Source: Actinomycetes bacterium
GTDB lineage: Bacteria; Actinomycetota; Coriobacteriia; Coriobacteriales; Eggerthellaceae
Assembly: GCA_023394615.1 (NCBI GenBank)
Contig: JAEXAI010000016.1
Span: 248,001-312,000, forward strand
DNA: 64,000 bases
Reading direction: 5' to 3'
Shown one piece after another: positions 45,013 to 55,434 of this stretch. Below the pieces are notes generated by a model. It was not told the DNA's origin, searched no databases, and saw only the letters and a list, made by a program, of their open reading frames with translations. How positions within the stretch are numbered: the stretch's first letter is position 1; each line of letters begins with the position of its first letter. Position numbers and translations under genes: made by a program.

Positions 45013-45975
45013 TTACGCGAGCTTTTCGGCTACACGCAGCTTCGCGCTTCTGGCGCGGGCGTTCCTGCTTATCTCCTCATCGGTCGGGAGAACGGGTTTT
45101 CTCGTAATGACTTTCAATACCGGCACATGTCCGCACACGCAAACCGGAAGGTCCGGTGGACATGTGCAGCCTTTCGAATACTCCAGAAAGGCATCTTTGA
45201 CGATGCGGTCTTCCAGAGAGTGATAGCTAATCACCGCGATGCGACCACCAGGAGCAAGCCAGCGGATTGCCGCTTGCAGACCTTGTCTAAGAACATCGAG
45301 TTCCGAATTTACTTCGATGCGCAGCGCCTGAAACGTGCGCTTGGCCGGATGGCCTCCCGAACGTCGAGCCGAAGCAGGAATGGCATTTTTGATGATTTCA
45401 ACCAACTGATCGCTGGTCTCGATACGCCCATGGGCCCTCTCCGCCACGATGAAGTCCGCAATGCGACTGGCCCATTTCTCATCTGAGTACGTACGGATGA
45501 TCCGAGTGAGATCTGCTGCGTTGTAGGTGTTGATGATCTCTGCTGCGGTTAAGGTTTGTTTCCCCGGATCCATCCGCATATCAAGTGGGGCCGTCTCCTT
45601 GAAGGAGAAGCCACGAGATGGCGTGTCTATCTGCACGGATGAGACGCCTAGGTCGAACAAGAATGCGTCGACCGAAGGCACCTCGGCATGCAGGAGTAAA
45701 TCGTCCAAATTGCCGAAGTTGCCGCGCAAAAGCTTTATTTCGGGTCTCTGGTCTGCCGGAATCGTATCAAGCCGAGTTTGAGCGGCTGCGAGGGCCACTT
45801 CATCTTGATCTATTCCGATCAGCGTTCCGCCCGTACTGATGCGTTTGGCTGCTTCGAAGGAATGCCCTGCCCCGCCGAGTGTCGCGTCCACGAATATGTG
45901 CTGTGTTTTAAGGTTCATGTATTCGAGGCACTCGGCGAGTAGGACCGGTGTATGCCGATATTCGTTTGTCATCAT
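45013..45975 (-). CDS. rsmH: 16S rRNA (cytosine-1402-N4)-methyltransferase RsmH
   Basis: It methylates C1402 of 16S rRNA. Seen are RHTPVLLAECLEYM, FVDATLGGAGHSFEA, LFDLGVSSVQIDTPSRGFSF in blocks, PLDMRMDP, RTFQALRIEVNSELD and RIAVISYHSLEDRIVK. I chose ATG 45975 (320 residues), the usual start near the domain; an ATG 3 bases inside is equal. A longer form starting at 46041 would overlap mraZ. It lies 14 bases after mraZ. Confidence 0.96.
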   Translation of the reverse strand: MMTNEYRHTPVLLAECLEYMNLKTQHIFVDATLGGAGHSFEAAKRISTGGTLIGIDQDEVALAAAQTRLDTIPADQRPEIKLLRGNFGNLDDLLLHAEVPSVDAFLFDLGVSSVQIDTPSRGFSFKETAPLDMRMDPGKQTLTAAEIINTYNAADLTRIIRTYSDEKWASRIADFIVAERAHGRIETSDQLVEIIKNAIPASARRSGGHPAKRTFQALRIEVNSELDVLRQGLQAAIRWLAPGGRIAVISYHSLEDRIVKDAFLEYSKGCTCPPDLPVCVCGHVPVLKVITRKPVLPTDEEISRNARARSAKLRVAEKLA

Positions 45976-45989
45976 GCTCACGTCCAAGA

Positions 45990-46418
45990 TCAATCCGAGA
46001 AGATTTCCGAAAGATCGACATCTTCGCAGAACGAATCCCAACGCTTTGCATCCCAGATCTCGAAATGATCGGTATTGCCCACCACGACGACGTCTTTTTC
46101 CAGAGCGGCATTTTCACGCTGGACTGCGGGAATGCTCAGGCGGCCGGAACCGTCCACTTCCACGCTGCGTGCGCGCGAATTCAATTTCGTGCGCAGCATG
46201 ACCTGCTTGCTGCTGCTGGGATCGAAGCCGCCGCGATGCTGGAAAAGCGAATCCACCCACACGCCGAAACCTTCCGGCTCAAACACGTAGAGGCACTCAC
46301 CCTTCGGCGATAGCGTCACCATCAGATCCTTGTCGAGGACTTTGCGAAATGCGGAAGGAAGCGAGAGCCTGCCCTTGGCGTCGAGTTTGAATCTATACTC
46401 GCCGACCAGATTTTGCAT
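45990..46418 (-). CDS. mraZ: MraZ, transcriptional regulator of the dcw cluster
   Basis: MraZ has two AbrB-like domains and represses its own cluster in several bacteria. Here GEYRFKLDAKGRLSLPSAFR and RSVEVDGSGRLSIPAVQRENAAL are the two domain cores, with LDKDLMVTLSPKGECLYVFEPEGF between. The 142-residue length is normal. ATG 46418 has GAAAGGAG upstream. It heads the operon; repeated TGGGA sites lie within its promoter. Confidence 0.96.
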   Translation of the reverse strand: MQNLVGEYRFKLDAKGRLSLPSAFRKVLDKDLMVTLSPKGECLYVFEPEGFGVWVDSLFQHRGGFDPSSSKQVMLRTKLNSRARSVEVDGSGRLSIPAVQRENAALEKDVVVVGNTDHFEIWDAKRWDSFCEDVDLSEIFSD

Positions 46419-46460
46419 GCTCGCTCCTTTCTTCACTCGCTTTGTCAGTCAACGTTTGAC

Positions 46461-46489
46461 ATTTTATCCCAATTTATCCCACTTCGCAA
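46461..46489 (-). promoter_or_regulatory. mraZ/dcw promoter with MraZ boxes in the spacer
   Basis: On the minus strand TTGCGA (46484-46489) and TAAAAT (46461-46466) are 17 bases apart. The spacer holds two direct TGGGA repeats 10 bases apart (46477-46481 and 46467-46471). MraZ is known to bind TGGGN repeats of this spacing in E. coli and Mycoplasma. A protein bound here would cover both promoter boxes, so autorepression is likely. Confidence 0.75.
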
Positions 46490-46722
46490 CACTTTTACCC
46501 CCCTTCCCCCCTCTTCTCACCCCCTTTTCGACAAACGGGGACATCTGCCTTTCAAAAGGGTCGCAAATTGAAGCGCAGGTTTCTTTTGACCCACAAGATG
46601 TAGGGCGCATCTGGAAACATTTTGAGTGGGAGAAAATGGGAGAAGGATTGGAGGGGATGTGAAGACACCCTCACAGACAAGACAGCAACGCGAAAACAGA
46701 CTGCACCGCTCGCTCGAGACAG
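46490..46722. other. Intergenic region upstream of mraZ with G-rich tract and TGGGA array
   Basis: No gene is seen between the mraZ promoter and the xerD terminator. The minus strand has three runs of five to six G in about 30 bases (around 46496-46526). The plus strand at 46627-46652 has TGGGA at 46627 and 46637 and TTGGA at 46648, a second MraZ-like array in the opposite orientation. GGGTC at 46556-46562 and GACCC at 46588-46593 could form a weak hairpin. Confidence 0.6.
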
Positions 46723-46747
46723 AAAAAAACGCCCCGACATGCAGGGC
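46723..46747 (-). terminator. Rho-independent terminator after xerD
   Basis: On the minus strand CGCCCTGCATGTCGGGGCG forms a hairpin followed by seven T (complement at 46723-46729). It lies about 30 bases after the xerD stop. Confidence 0.85.
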
Positions 46748-46775
46748 GCGAAAGCGTGGGCTGTTTACATACAGG

Positions 46776-47711
46776 CTATTTTATGTGCGCCCGAGGATGG
46801 GCGAAAGCATATTCCTCTTTGATATGGGATGGTTGCACATGCGTGTAAATCTGAGTGGTGGATATGTCTGAATGCCCCAGCATATCTTGTATAACGCGCA
46901 GGTCGGCACCACCTTCTAGCATGTGAGTGGCGCATGAATGGCGCAGGGTGTGAGGGTGCAGGTTCGCGACACCGATGACCAAGCCTGCACGTTTCACCAC
47001 CGCAAACACGCTCTGACGGGTCAAACGCCCCCCGCGCGCGTTTAGGAACACCGCGGGCGTAGGAGGGGCATACGATGTTATCAATGCGGGACGACCCTTT
47101 TCCATGTAGCGTGCCAGCGCTTGTGCCGCAGCACCTGAAAACGGCACGACACGCTCCTTGGACCCTTTGCCCACCACCAACAACAACCCGGATTCAAAAT
47201 CAACTCGATCGATATCCAAGCCCGTCAGTTCGCTCACGCGCAGGCCGCACCCGTATAACACTTCCAACATCGCGCGGTCACGCAGATTGCGCGGGGAATC
47301 ACCTTGAACCGACTCAACCGCACGGGCCGCCTGCTCAATGCTGAGCACATCTGGCAGACGCTGGGGTTTTTTCGGCAGCACGACCGTATCCATGGGGTTT
47401 GTTTGGCAGAGGTTCTCCCTAATCAGGAACCGATGAAACGACTTCAGCGCAGAAAGCACGCGAGCACTACTGGAAGCAGCATAACCTTTCTCAGACACAA
47501 GGTATTCCTCGAACGCGACGATGTTCGAGCGATTCACTTTATTGAAAGAGTCCACGATGCGCCCCTGTGGCTGCGCATCGGCATCTTCCAAAAAGGAAAC
47601 GTAGAGATGCAAGTCGCGTTCGTAGGCTTCTACCGTCAAAGGCGATGAACCCCTCTCGACGCGTAGATACGTCAAGAAATCATCAACCATATCGTCCATG
47701 GCGGCAGACAT
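46776..47711 (-). CDS. xerD: Tyrosine recombinase XerD
   Basis: It resolves chromosome dimers at dif with XerC. The catalytic residues are seen as the arginine in YGCGLRVSELTGLD, HPHTLRHSCATHML (HxxR), and the tyrosine in STTQIYTHV. The N-terminal SAM-like domain is VDDFLTYLRVERGSS. The length of 311 residues is normal. A dif site is not visible in the window. It lies 5 bases after pyrG, so the two may be one unit. Confidence 0.93.
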   Translation of the reverse strand: MSAAMDDMVDDFLTYLRVERGSSPLTVEAYERDLHLYVSFLEDADAQPQGRIVDSFNKVNRSNIVAFEEYLVSEKGYAASSSARVLSALKSFHRFLIRENLCQTNPMDTVVLPKKPQRLPDVLSIEQAARAVESVQGDSPRNLRDRAMLEVLYGCGLRVSELTGLDIDRVDFESGLLLVVGKGSKERVVPFSGAAAQALARYMEKGRPALITSYAPPTPAVFLNARGGRLTRQSVFAVVKRAGLVIGVANLHPHTLRHSCATHMLEGGADLRVIQDMLGHSDISTTQIYTHVQPSHIKEEYAFAHPRAHIK

Positions 47712-47716
47712 GTTCG

Positions 47717-49357
<1,641 letters not shown>

Positions 49358-49539
49358 TTACCGTAGGCTTAAAACCCGCGCAGACACAATCGTTCGCGCA
49401 TGCGATTAACGCTCGATGCGCCTTGCGGGCAAACTCCAAACGTTTTCTTATTCTACTTCAAATCGCAACAACCCCGGCGCAAGAGCGGTTGATTTCACAT
49501 GCTTGAAACAACAACGCAACGACTGCGCACTGCTTCGGG

Positions 49540-49545
49540 TATAAT
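49540..49545 (+). promoter_or_regulatory. -10 box (TATAAT) for the DUF1846 gene
   Basis: A consensus TATAAT preceded by GGG lies 37 bases before the start codon. The -35 element is not clear. Divergent from pyrG. Confidence 0.5.
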
Positions 49546-49581
49546 CTCACACGAGCAAACGCGAAGGGAGAATTACCGCAT

Positions 49582-51060
49582 ATGAAAAACGGTTTCGACA
49601 ACGACAAGTACATCAAGCTGCAAGCAGAGCACATTCGCAACCGCATCGACCAATTCGGCGGCAAACTCTATCTGGAATTCGGCGGCAAACTCTTTGACGA
49701 TTATCACGCATCTCGCGTGCTGCCCGGTTTCAAGCCCGATTCAAAGATCCGTATGCTGGAAAGCCTGATAGACGATGTTGAGATTATCATCGCTATCAAT
49801 GCCAACGACATAGAAAAAAGCAAAGTGCGCGGAGATTTGGGCATCACCTACGACGAAGATTCACTGCGTTTGATGGATATATTCCGCAGCATAGGCTTTT
49901 ACGTGAGCGCCGTGGTAATTACGCGCTATGCCAACCAGCCCGACGCTGATGCGTTTCGCTCCCGCCTGTCCTCTATGGGCGTGAAGAGCTATCTGCACTA
50001 CCCTATCGCCGGATATCCCTACGACATCGATCATATCGTCAGCAGCGAGGGCTACGGCAAAAACGACTTTATCGAAACCACACGCCCGCTGGTGGTGGTG
50101 ACCGCGCCGGGACCAGGCAGCGGCAAGATGGCCACGTGTCTCTCGCAGCTCTATCATGAGCACGAACGCGGCATTGCGGCTGGTTATGCGAAATACGAAA
50201 CGTTCCCTATCTGGAACCTGCCGCTGAAACACCCGGTGAATATCGCCTACGAAGCCGCAACGGTAGATTTAGGCGATTCGAACATCATTGACCCGTTCCA
50301 TTTGGATGCTTACGGAAAATCTACGGTGAACTACAACCGCGACGTCGAGATATTTCCCGTGCTGCGCGCCATGCTGCAGAGGATTCTCGGCGAAAGCCCG
50401 TACAAATCCCCTACCGACATGGGCGTGAACATGGCCGGACTCGCCATCATCGACGACGATGCAGTCTGTGATGCTGCGCGCATGGAAATCGTACGCCGCT
50501 ATTTCCAAACCGCTGTGGAAGTAAAACGCACCGGCGTCGGAGAGCATTATCTTGACAAACTGGAACTGCTGATGAACCAAGCAGATGTGACCGTGAACCT
50601 TTCCCCCGCGCGCGAAGCGGCGCTTACGCGAGAAGAGAAGACATCAGCACCGGCAGGTGCCATGGTATTGCCCGACGGATCGGTCATTACAGGAAAAACT
50701 TCGAACCTTTTAGGCGCGGCATCATCGCTGCTCATCAATGCCCTGAAATCCGTTGCCGGCACCGGCGATGTGGATGTCATAGGCGATTCGGCCATCATGC
50801 CTATCTGCCATTTGAAGACCGGCCCCTTGCACCACAAGAACCCGCGACTGCATTCCGACGAGACGCTTATAGCCCTGTCGATTAGCTCGGTAAACAACCC
50901 GCTTGCCGCAAAGATATTGGAGCACATAGATGACCTGTATGGATGCGACGCGTTCTTTTCCGTCATCATCTCGGCCACCGATGAGAAACTCTACCGCACG
51001 TTGGGTATAAACGTATGCTGCGAGCCAAAATACGAGCAGCACCGCTTCTATCACAAATAA
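49582..51060 (+). CDS. DUF1846 family protein
   Basis: A conserved 492-residue cytosolic protein of unknown function, mostly found in anaerobes and Firmicutes. It begins with FDNDKYIKLQAEHIRNRI, has YLEFGGKLFDDYHASRVLPGF, VVTAPGPGSGKMATCLSQLYHE with a glycine-rich loop (GPGSGK), and PICHLKTGPLHHKNPRLHSDE. The glycine-rich loop and NTP-like surroundings suggest a nucleotide-binding protein but this is inference. It has no membrane segment. ATG 49582 has GGGAG 12 bases upstream. Confidence 0.93.
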   Translation: MKNGFDNDKYIKLQAEHIRNRIDQFGGKLYLEFGGKLFDDYHASRVLPGFKPDSKIRMLESLIDDVEIIIAINANDIEKSKVRGDLGITYDEDSLRLMDIFRSIGFYVSAVVITRYANQPDADAFRSRLSSMGVKSYLHYPIAGYPYDIDHIVSSEGYGKNDFIETTRPLVVVTAPGPGSGKMATCLSQLYHEHERGIAAGYAKYETFPIWNLPLKHPVNIAYEAATVDLGDSNIIDPFHLDAYGKSTVNYNRDVEIFPVLRAMLQRILGESPYKSPTDMGVNMAGLAIIDDDAVCDAARMEIVRRYFQTAVEVKRTGVGEHYLDKLELLMNQADVTVNLSPAREAALTREEKTSAPAGAMVLPDGSVITGKTSNLLGAASSLLINALKSVAGTGDVDVIGDSAIMPICHLKTGPLHHKNPRLHSDETLIALSISSVNNPLAAKILEHIDDLYGCDAFFSVIISATDEKLYRTLGINVCCEPKYEQHRFYHK

Positions 51061-51080
51061 GACCACGACCAGCAATAGAA

Positions 51081-51104
51081 GCGCATGCGCCACTCGAGAT
51101 GCGC
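51081..51104 (+). terminator. Hairpin between the DUF1846 gene and nadK
   Basis: GCGCAT and ATGCGC pair around a 12-base loop, followed by AATCGTTTCTTT. The convergent genes could share it. Confidence 0.45.
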
Positions 51105-51114
51105 AATCGTTTCT

Positions 51115-51981
51115 TTAAAAGAAGACCTCACTTGCATGGGCGTAGAACCCTTCATGCTTGTAGCGCACCAACATTGTCGGTGATGCACCCCGGCGCACCA
51201 CGATGCGCTTTATAGGAGTCTCGAAAACACATGGCGAGCCATCAGCGAGAAGAACTGCTTCTGTGCTGGCTGGCGTGGTGCCCACCTTCACTTCGACCAC
51301 ATCGTTGGGCGCGGTCACGATAGCGCGAGCATGCAAGGTATGGGGAGCCACCGGTACAGCCACCAGACCACCGAAAGACGGCGATATCAAAGGACCGCCA
51401 GCGGAAAGAGCATAGGCTGTGGAACCGGTTGCAGTAGCCACAACCAGCCCATCTCCCCGCAGATCGGCGATGTGTTCACCCGCCACGGACAGCGTGAAAT
51501 CGATGATGCGACCAGTCAAACCGCGCGAAAGGGCCATTTCGTTCAGCGCGAAAAAGCACCTGCCGTTAGAAAAATCGCAATCTTGCATACACTGTTGTTC
51601 AAACTCACGCTCGTCATCTCCAACGCATAGAACGTCTATGCGCAAGTTCGAACGCTCTTCGGCAACCGCATCGCCCGCCAGCACACTAGCGATTGTGGAA
51701 ACAACCCCTTCGTCGTGATTGTTCGCCAGAAAACCAAGGTTGCCATAGTTCAATCCGAACAGGGGCACGCCAGTCTCTTCAATCAGATGAGCAGTTCGCA
51801 GAATCGTTCCATCTCCACCCAACACGATAGCCAAATCGAAATCAGACGCGTCAAGGCCGTCAATGTCGTAGGAGTCCACCGACACATAGTCGATGTCCTG
51901 ACTGGACAGGTAGGCGCCAATCAAGACCGCTGCGTCTACTGCTCCGGCGTTCGAATTGTTTCGAGTGATAAGAATGCGCAT
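51115..51981 (-). CDS. nadK: NAD kinase
   Basis: It phosphorylates NAD to NADP. The GGDGT motif is in LAIVLGGDGTILRTAHL; others are PLFGLNYGNLGFLAN, FFALNEMALSRG and DGLVVATATGSTAYALSAGGPLISP in blocks. The length of 288 residues is normal. I chose ATG 51981, with AAGG upstream and the domain starting at once (MRILITRN). Confidence 0.96.
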   Translation of the reverse strand: MRILITRNNSNAGAVDAAVLIGAYLSSQDIDYVSVDSYDIDGLDASDFDLAIVLGGDGTILRTAHLIEETGVPLFGLNYGNLGFLANNHDEGVVSTIASVLAGDAVAEERSNLRIDVLCVGDDEREFEQQCMQDCDFSNGRCFFALNEMALSRGLTGRIIDFTLSVAGEHIADLRGDGLVVATATGSTAYALSAGGPLISPSFGGLVAVPVAPHTLHARAIVTAPNDVVEVKVGTTPASTEAVLLADGSPCVFETPIKRIVVRRGASPTMLVRYKHEGFYAHASEVFF

Positions 51982-52163
51982 ATTTAATCCTTGCATCGAT
52001 GAAAGGGCACAAAGAGCGTATTCCATATTCGCATCATTCGCACCGCATTTTGTCTACGCCTATAGTATCACCACGTTGACGCACTTATGGAAAACGCGCA
52101 GAGCGGTCGATGGAATAACGAGATTTGATAAGATGGAACGATTACATCGAAGACTGGAAGTTT

Positions 52164-53963
52164 ATGACAGGCAAACACGCACCGAAACATAGCGCCGAAA
52201 ACGTCCGCGCGCGAAACGAAGAGACACTGCGCAGGAATGCAGCGTTCTCTTTTGATGAGCCGACCGCGCAAGAGGATGAGGATACTGAAGAGTTTTCCAC
52301 AGGTGTTATCGAGACAGCAGGCGATTCGGCACAAAATAGTGATTCAAGTGATGTCGATGTGAGCGCGAAAAGCGTAGGCTCATCAGCGCTTTTGATAAGC
52401 GGTTGTGTTATCGTCAGCCGTATCACCGGCTTTTTGCGAACCCTCGCCATGGCATTCGCCCTAGGATCGACTGCGCTATCCTCTGCCTACCAAGTGGCAA
52501 ACAACCTGCCTAATATGCTCTACGAAATGGCCGTGGGCGGCATCATCGTCACAGCCTTTTTGCCCGTATACGTCTCCACGAAAAAGAAGCTGGGTGCAAA
52601 AGGGGCAAATGATTACGCTTCGAACCTCATAAGCCTTACTATCCTGTTCGCAGGCGGCATATCGATACTCTGCATTATTTTTTCCGCGCAGCTCATCTAT
52701 ACGCAAAGCTTCCTCTCCGACCAGTCCGACATGGAAACGAGCGTCTTTTTCTTCAGATTTTTCGCCATACAAATACTGTTCTATGGCCTCTCAGCCATTT
52801 CCTCGGGAATTTTGAATGCCGAGCGCGATTACCTGTGGTCGAGTTTGGCTCCAGTGTTCAACAACCTCATCGTTATCGCAACATTTCTGATGTACGCCTT
52901 CATATCGCCAACGAATCCAGCGCTGGCGCTGCTGATTATCGCCATCGGCAACCCCTTGGGTGTATTTGTGCAGATGGCAGTGCAGATACCCGCTTTCAAG
53001 CGAAACGGTATAAAGATTCGCTTTCGCGTGAATATCCATGACCCGGCTATTCGAGAAACCCTGAGCATCGGCGTGCCGGCCATCATCGTGATGGTGGGAT
53101 CATACATTATCGTTTCGGTACAAAACGCCATCGGCTACACCGCGGCGGATAACGGCCCATCCGTTATCGCATATGCACGGCTGTGGTACACGCTACCCTA
53201 CGCATTTCTGACTGTACCCATAACCACTGCCATGTTCACCGAGCTCTCGCATATGAAAGCCGAGCGCAACAAAAAAGGCTTTATCGAAGGGGTCACAGGC
53301 GGCACATGTCAGATTATTTTCTTCATGATACCGATGATGCTGTTTCTGATTGTGTTCTCGCGTGAGCTTGCGACAATTTATCACACAGGCGCATTTACAG
53401 AGGATGCCATTGCGCAAGTTGCATTCTATTTGGCTGTACTGGCAACATCTCTGCCGTTCTATGCCGTGGGAACGTATCTGCAAAAAACGTTTTCAGCGCT
53501 GCGTATGGTGAAGCAGTATGCCATCATGGATATCATCTGCATCGTCGTACAAATCGCTTTCACCTACATTTTCGGTGTGCTCGTGCTTGCTGGCAGCCCT
53601 TACGCTCTGGGCGCTGTAGCTTTCGGTGAGACGGTCTTTTTCGTGCTGTTGGACACATCCTCGTTTATTTTCCTCCATCGCAAACTGGGCAAACTAGGAC
53701 TGCGCAGAGTGGCTGTTACCACCGTGCGCAGCCTTGCGCTAGGAGCCTTAGGAGCATTTGTGGGGGCCACTATACTGTATTTGCTGGGAGCCTATGTCGG
53801 CCCGATGGGAACCAGCATTCTGCGTGCTCTCACCTACACCATCATCGCGGGAATACCGGCAGTGTGCGTTACCTACGGCATTGCCGTGAAAAAACGGTTG
53901 CCCGAAGCGCAGTTCGTCACCAATTCTGTCGATCGATTGGTGAACAAGATCAGACGGCGTTAG
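52164..53963 (+). CDS. murJ: Lipid II flippase MurJ
   Basis: A MOP-superfamily flippase with about 14 membrane helices that moves lipid II outward. It has the MviN start SALLISGCVIVSRITGFLRTLAMA in blocks, NNLPNMLYEMAVGGIIVTAFLPVY and AVGTYLQKTFSALRM. The first 70 residues are a polar acidic extension (for example AQEDEDTEEFS). It has no C-terminal kinase-like domain as in mycobacterial MurJ. I chose ATG 52164 (599 residues). It converges on map with only 2 bases between stops. Confidence 0.95.
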   Translation: MTGKHAPKHSAENVRARNEETLRRNAAFSFDEPTAQEDEDTEEFSTGVIETAGDSAQNSDSSDVDVSAKSVGSSALLISGCVIVSRITGFLRTLAMAFALGSTALSSAYQVANNLPNMLYEMAVGGIIVTAFLPVYVSTKKKLGAKGANDYASNLISLTILFAGGISILCIIFSAQLIYTQSFLSDQSDMETSVFFFRFFAIQILFYGLSAISSGILNAERDYLWSSLAPVFNNLIVIATFLMYAFISPTNPALALLIIAIGNPLGVFVQMAVQIPAFKRNGIKIRFRVNIHDPAIRETLSIGVPAIIVMVGSYIIVSVQNAIGYTAADNGPSVIAYARLWYTLPYAFLTVPITTAMFTELSHMKAERNKKGFIEGVTGGTCQIIFFMIPMMLFLIVFSRELATIYHTGAFTEDAIAQVAFYLAVLATSLPFYAVGTYLQKTFSALRMVKQYAIMDIICIVVQIAFTYIFGVLVLAGSPYALGAVAFGETVFFVLLDTSSFIFLHRKLGKLGLRRVAVTTVRSLALGALGAFVGATILYLLGAYVGPMGTSILRALTYTIIAGIPAVCVTYGIAVKKRLPEAQFVTNSVDRLVNKIRRR

Positions 53964-53965
53964 CG

Positions 53966-54751
53966 CTACAGCCCCTCTTTGCTAATCGGACGGCGGTAGC
54001 CATCTTCGGTCGTCAGTACGATTGGCCCGTTTTCCGTGATAGCGATAGTTTTTTCGAAGTGCGCAGAAGGCTTACCATCGCGAGTGAGCACCAGCCAGCC
54101 GTCATCGCCTTGGCGGGTCTTGCGCGTCCCCATGTTTATCATGGGCTCAATAGCCAGCACCATTCCCTCTTCCAGCTCGATACCGTGGTGCTTGTGTCCG
54201 TAGTTGGGTACATTGGGGTCTTCGTGCATAGCACGTCCGATGCCGTGCCCAACGTATTCACGTACCACTCCGTACCCATGAGATTCAGCGATGCTCTGGC
54301 AGGCGAAACCGATATCTCCCAGATGGTTTCCCGCGCGCGCCGCATCAAGTGCCGCCCACATGCATTCCTCGGTCGTATCAAGGAGCTCTTGCACATGTGG
54401 GTCGACTTTGCCAACGGCGTATGTCCAAGCGTTGTCCCCCACCCAACCATCCACGATGGCGCCAGTGTCGATGGAAATGATATCCCCGTCCTGCAAGATG
54501 ACCTCTTTCGAGGGGATGCCATGGACAATCTGATCGTTTATAGAAGCACAGATAGACCCAGGGAAGCCACCATAGCCTTTGAAAGCAGGTACGCCACCTT
54601 CCAAGCGAATCAACATTTCAGCATATTTATCCAAGTCTAGCGTTGATACTCCAGGCTGCACCCGTGCGCCTACTTCACGCAATACTTTTGCAGATACACG
54701 ACCCGCTTCTTTCATGGCCTCGATATCGGCCTTGGATTTTTTGATTATCAT
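53966..54751 (-). CDS. map: Methionine aminopeptidase, type I
   Basis: It removes the initiator methionine. Seen are the ligand regions SIDTGAIVDGWVGDNAWTYAVG in blocks, the VGHGIGRAMHEDPNVPNYG block with histidines, and VLAIEPMINMGTRKT with glutamate. The 261-residue length is normal and there is no SH3 or zinc-finger extension. I chose ATG 54751, with GGAG 8 bases upstream; a frame open to 54814 is nonconserved. Confidence 0.97.
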   Translation of the reverse strand: MIIKKSKADIEAMKEAGRVSAKVLREVGARVQPGVSTLDLDKYAEMLIRLEGGVPAFKGYGGFPGSICASINDQIVHGIPSKEVILQDGDIISIDTGAIVDGWVGDNAWTYAVGKVDPHVQELLDTTEECMWAALDAARAGNHLGDIGFACQSIAESHGYGVVREYVGHGIGRAMHEDPNVPNYGHKHHGIELEEGMVLAIEPMINMGTRKTRQGDDGWLVLTRDGKPSAHFEKTIAITENGPIVLTTEDGYRRPISKEGL

Positions 54752-54817
54752 GAAATCGCTCCGCCTTTGACACGATTCTATTCTCGTCTTTAAAAGTGTA
54801 GCACAATGCGCCATGCG

Positions 54818-55315
54818 CTATTCAATGCATAAATCTACCAGCTTGGCGCCCACTGCTCCTGCGAGCTCTTCACCGTTCACCAGTATTTGCTCACCACGCT
54901 CCCCCGCGCTTACCGCGATGCGATCGAAAAGCACTGCTGTTTCGTCGATATACGTGGGAAACTGCTTTTTCATGCCCAACGGGCTGCAGCCGCCACGCAC
55001 ATAACCAGTCAGGGCAAAAAGCTCTTTCATATGAACCATCTCGACCTTTTTGTCACCAGCCGCACGTGCGACTTTTTTCATGTCGAGAGATTGATTCACG
55101 GGGATGCAGCACACCAGATGTCCCGTGCGCTCGCCTAAAAGCACCAGCGTTTTGAATATCTGCTCCGGTGGCTCTGCCATTTGAGCAGCGACATGCATGC
55201 CACCCAAATCATCTTCATCCACCTCGTAGGTCTTCACGTCATAGTCTACATGAGCGCTTTCCAGCATACGCATGGCATTCGTTTTGTGGGCTTTATTCTC
55301 AGATTTGTTTTTCAT
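54818..55315 (-). CDS. ybaK: Cys-tRNA(Pro) deacylase YbaK/EbsC family
   Basis: It hydrolyses mischarged aminoacyl-tRNA. The family core is seen in AMRMLESAHVDYDVKTYEVDED, AAQMAEPPEQIFKTLVLLGER, VCCIPVNQSLDMKKVARAAGDKKVEMV in parts, and GYVRGGCSPLGMKKQFPTYIDE. The length of 165 residues is normal. Map follows 66 bases downstream. Confidence 0.95.
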   Translation of the reverse strand: MKNKSENKAHKTNAMRMLESAHVDYDVKTYEVDEDDLGGMHVAAQMAEPPEQIFKTLVLLGERTGHLVCCIPVNQSLDMKKVARAAGDKKVEMVHMKELFALTGYVRGGCSPLGMKKQFPTYIDETAVLFDRIAVSAGERGEQILVNGEELAGAVGAKLVDLCIE

Positions 55316-55348
55316 GCAGACAAGTTTAGCATGATTAGGCTTTTCAGC

Positions 55349-55377
55349 TTGACGAAACCGCCCAGTCCCGATAAACT
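55349..55377 (+). promoter_or_regulatory. Promoter for tRNA-Gln
   Basis: TTGACG at 55349-55354 and TAAACT at 55372-55377 are 17 bases apart. It lies 58 bases before the tRNA. Confidence 0.75.
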
Positions 55378-55434
55378 AGCAAATCGCACCTGCAAGCCTT
55401 AAGTTTTATTGGCAGCGTGCGATACATCTCATTG

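Noticed and set aside
46622..46822. Plus-strand frame over the TGGGA array
   Set aside because: It is opposite the xerD 3' end and terminator; no ribosome binding site and no motif.
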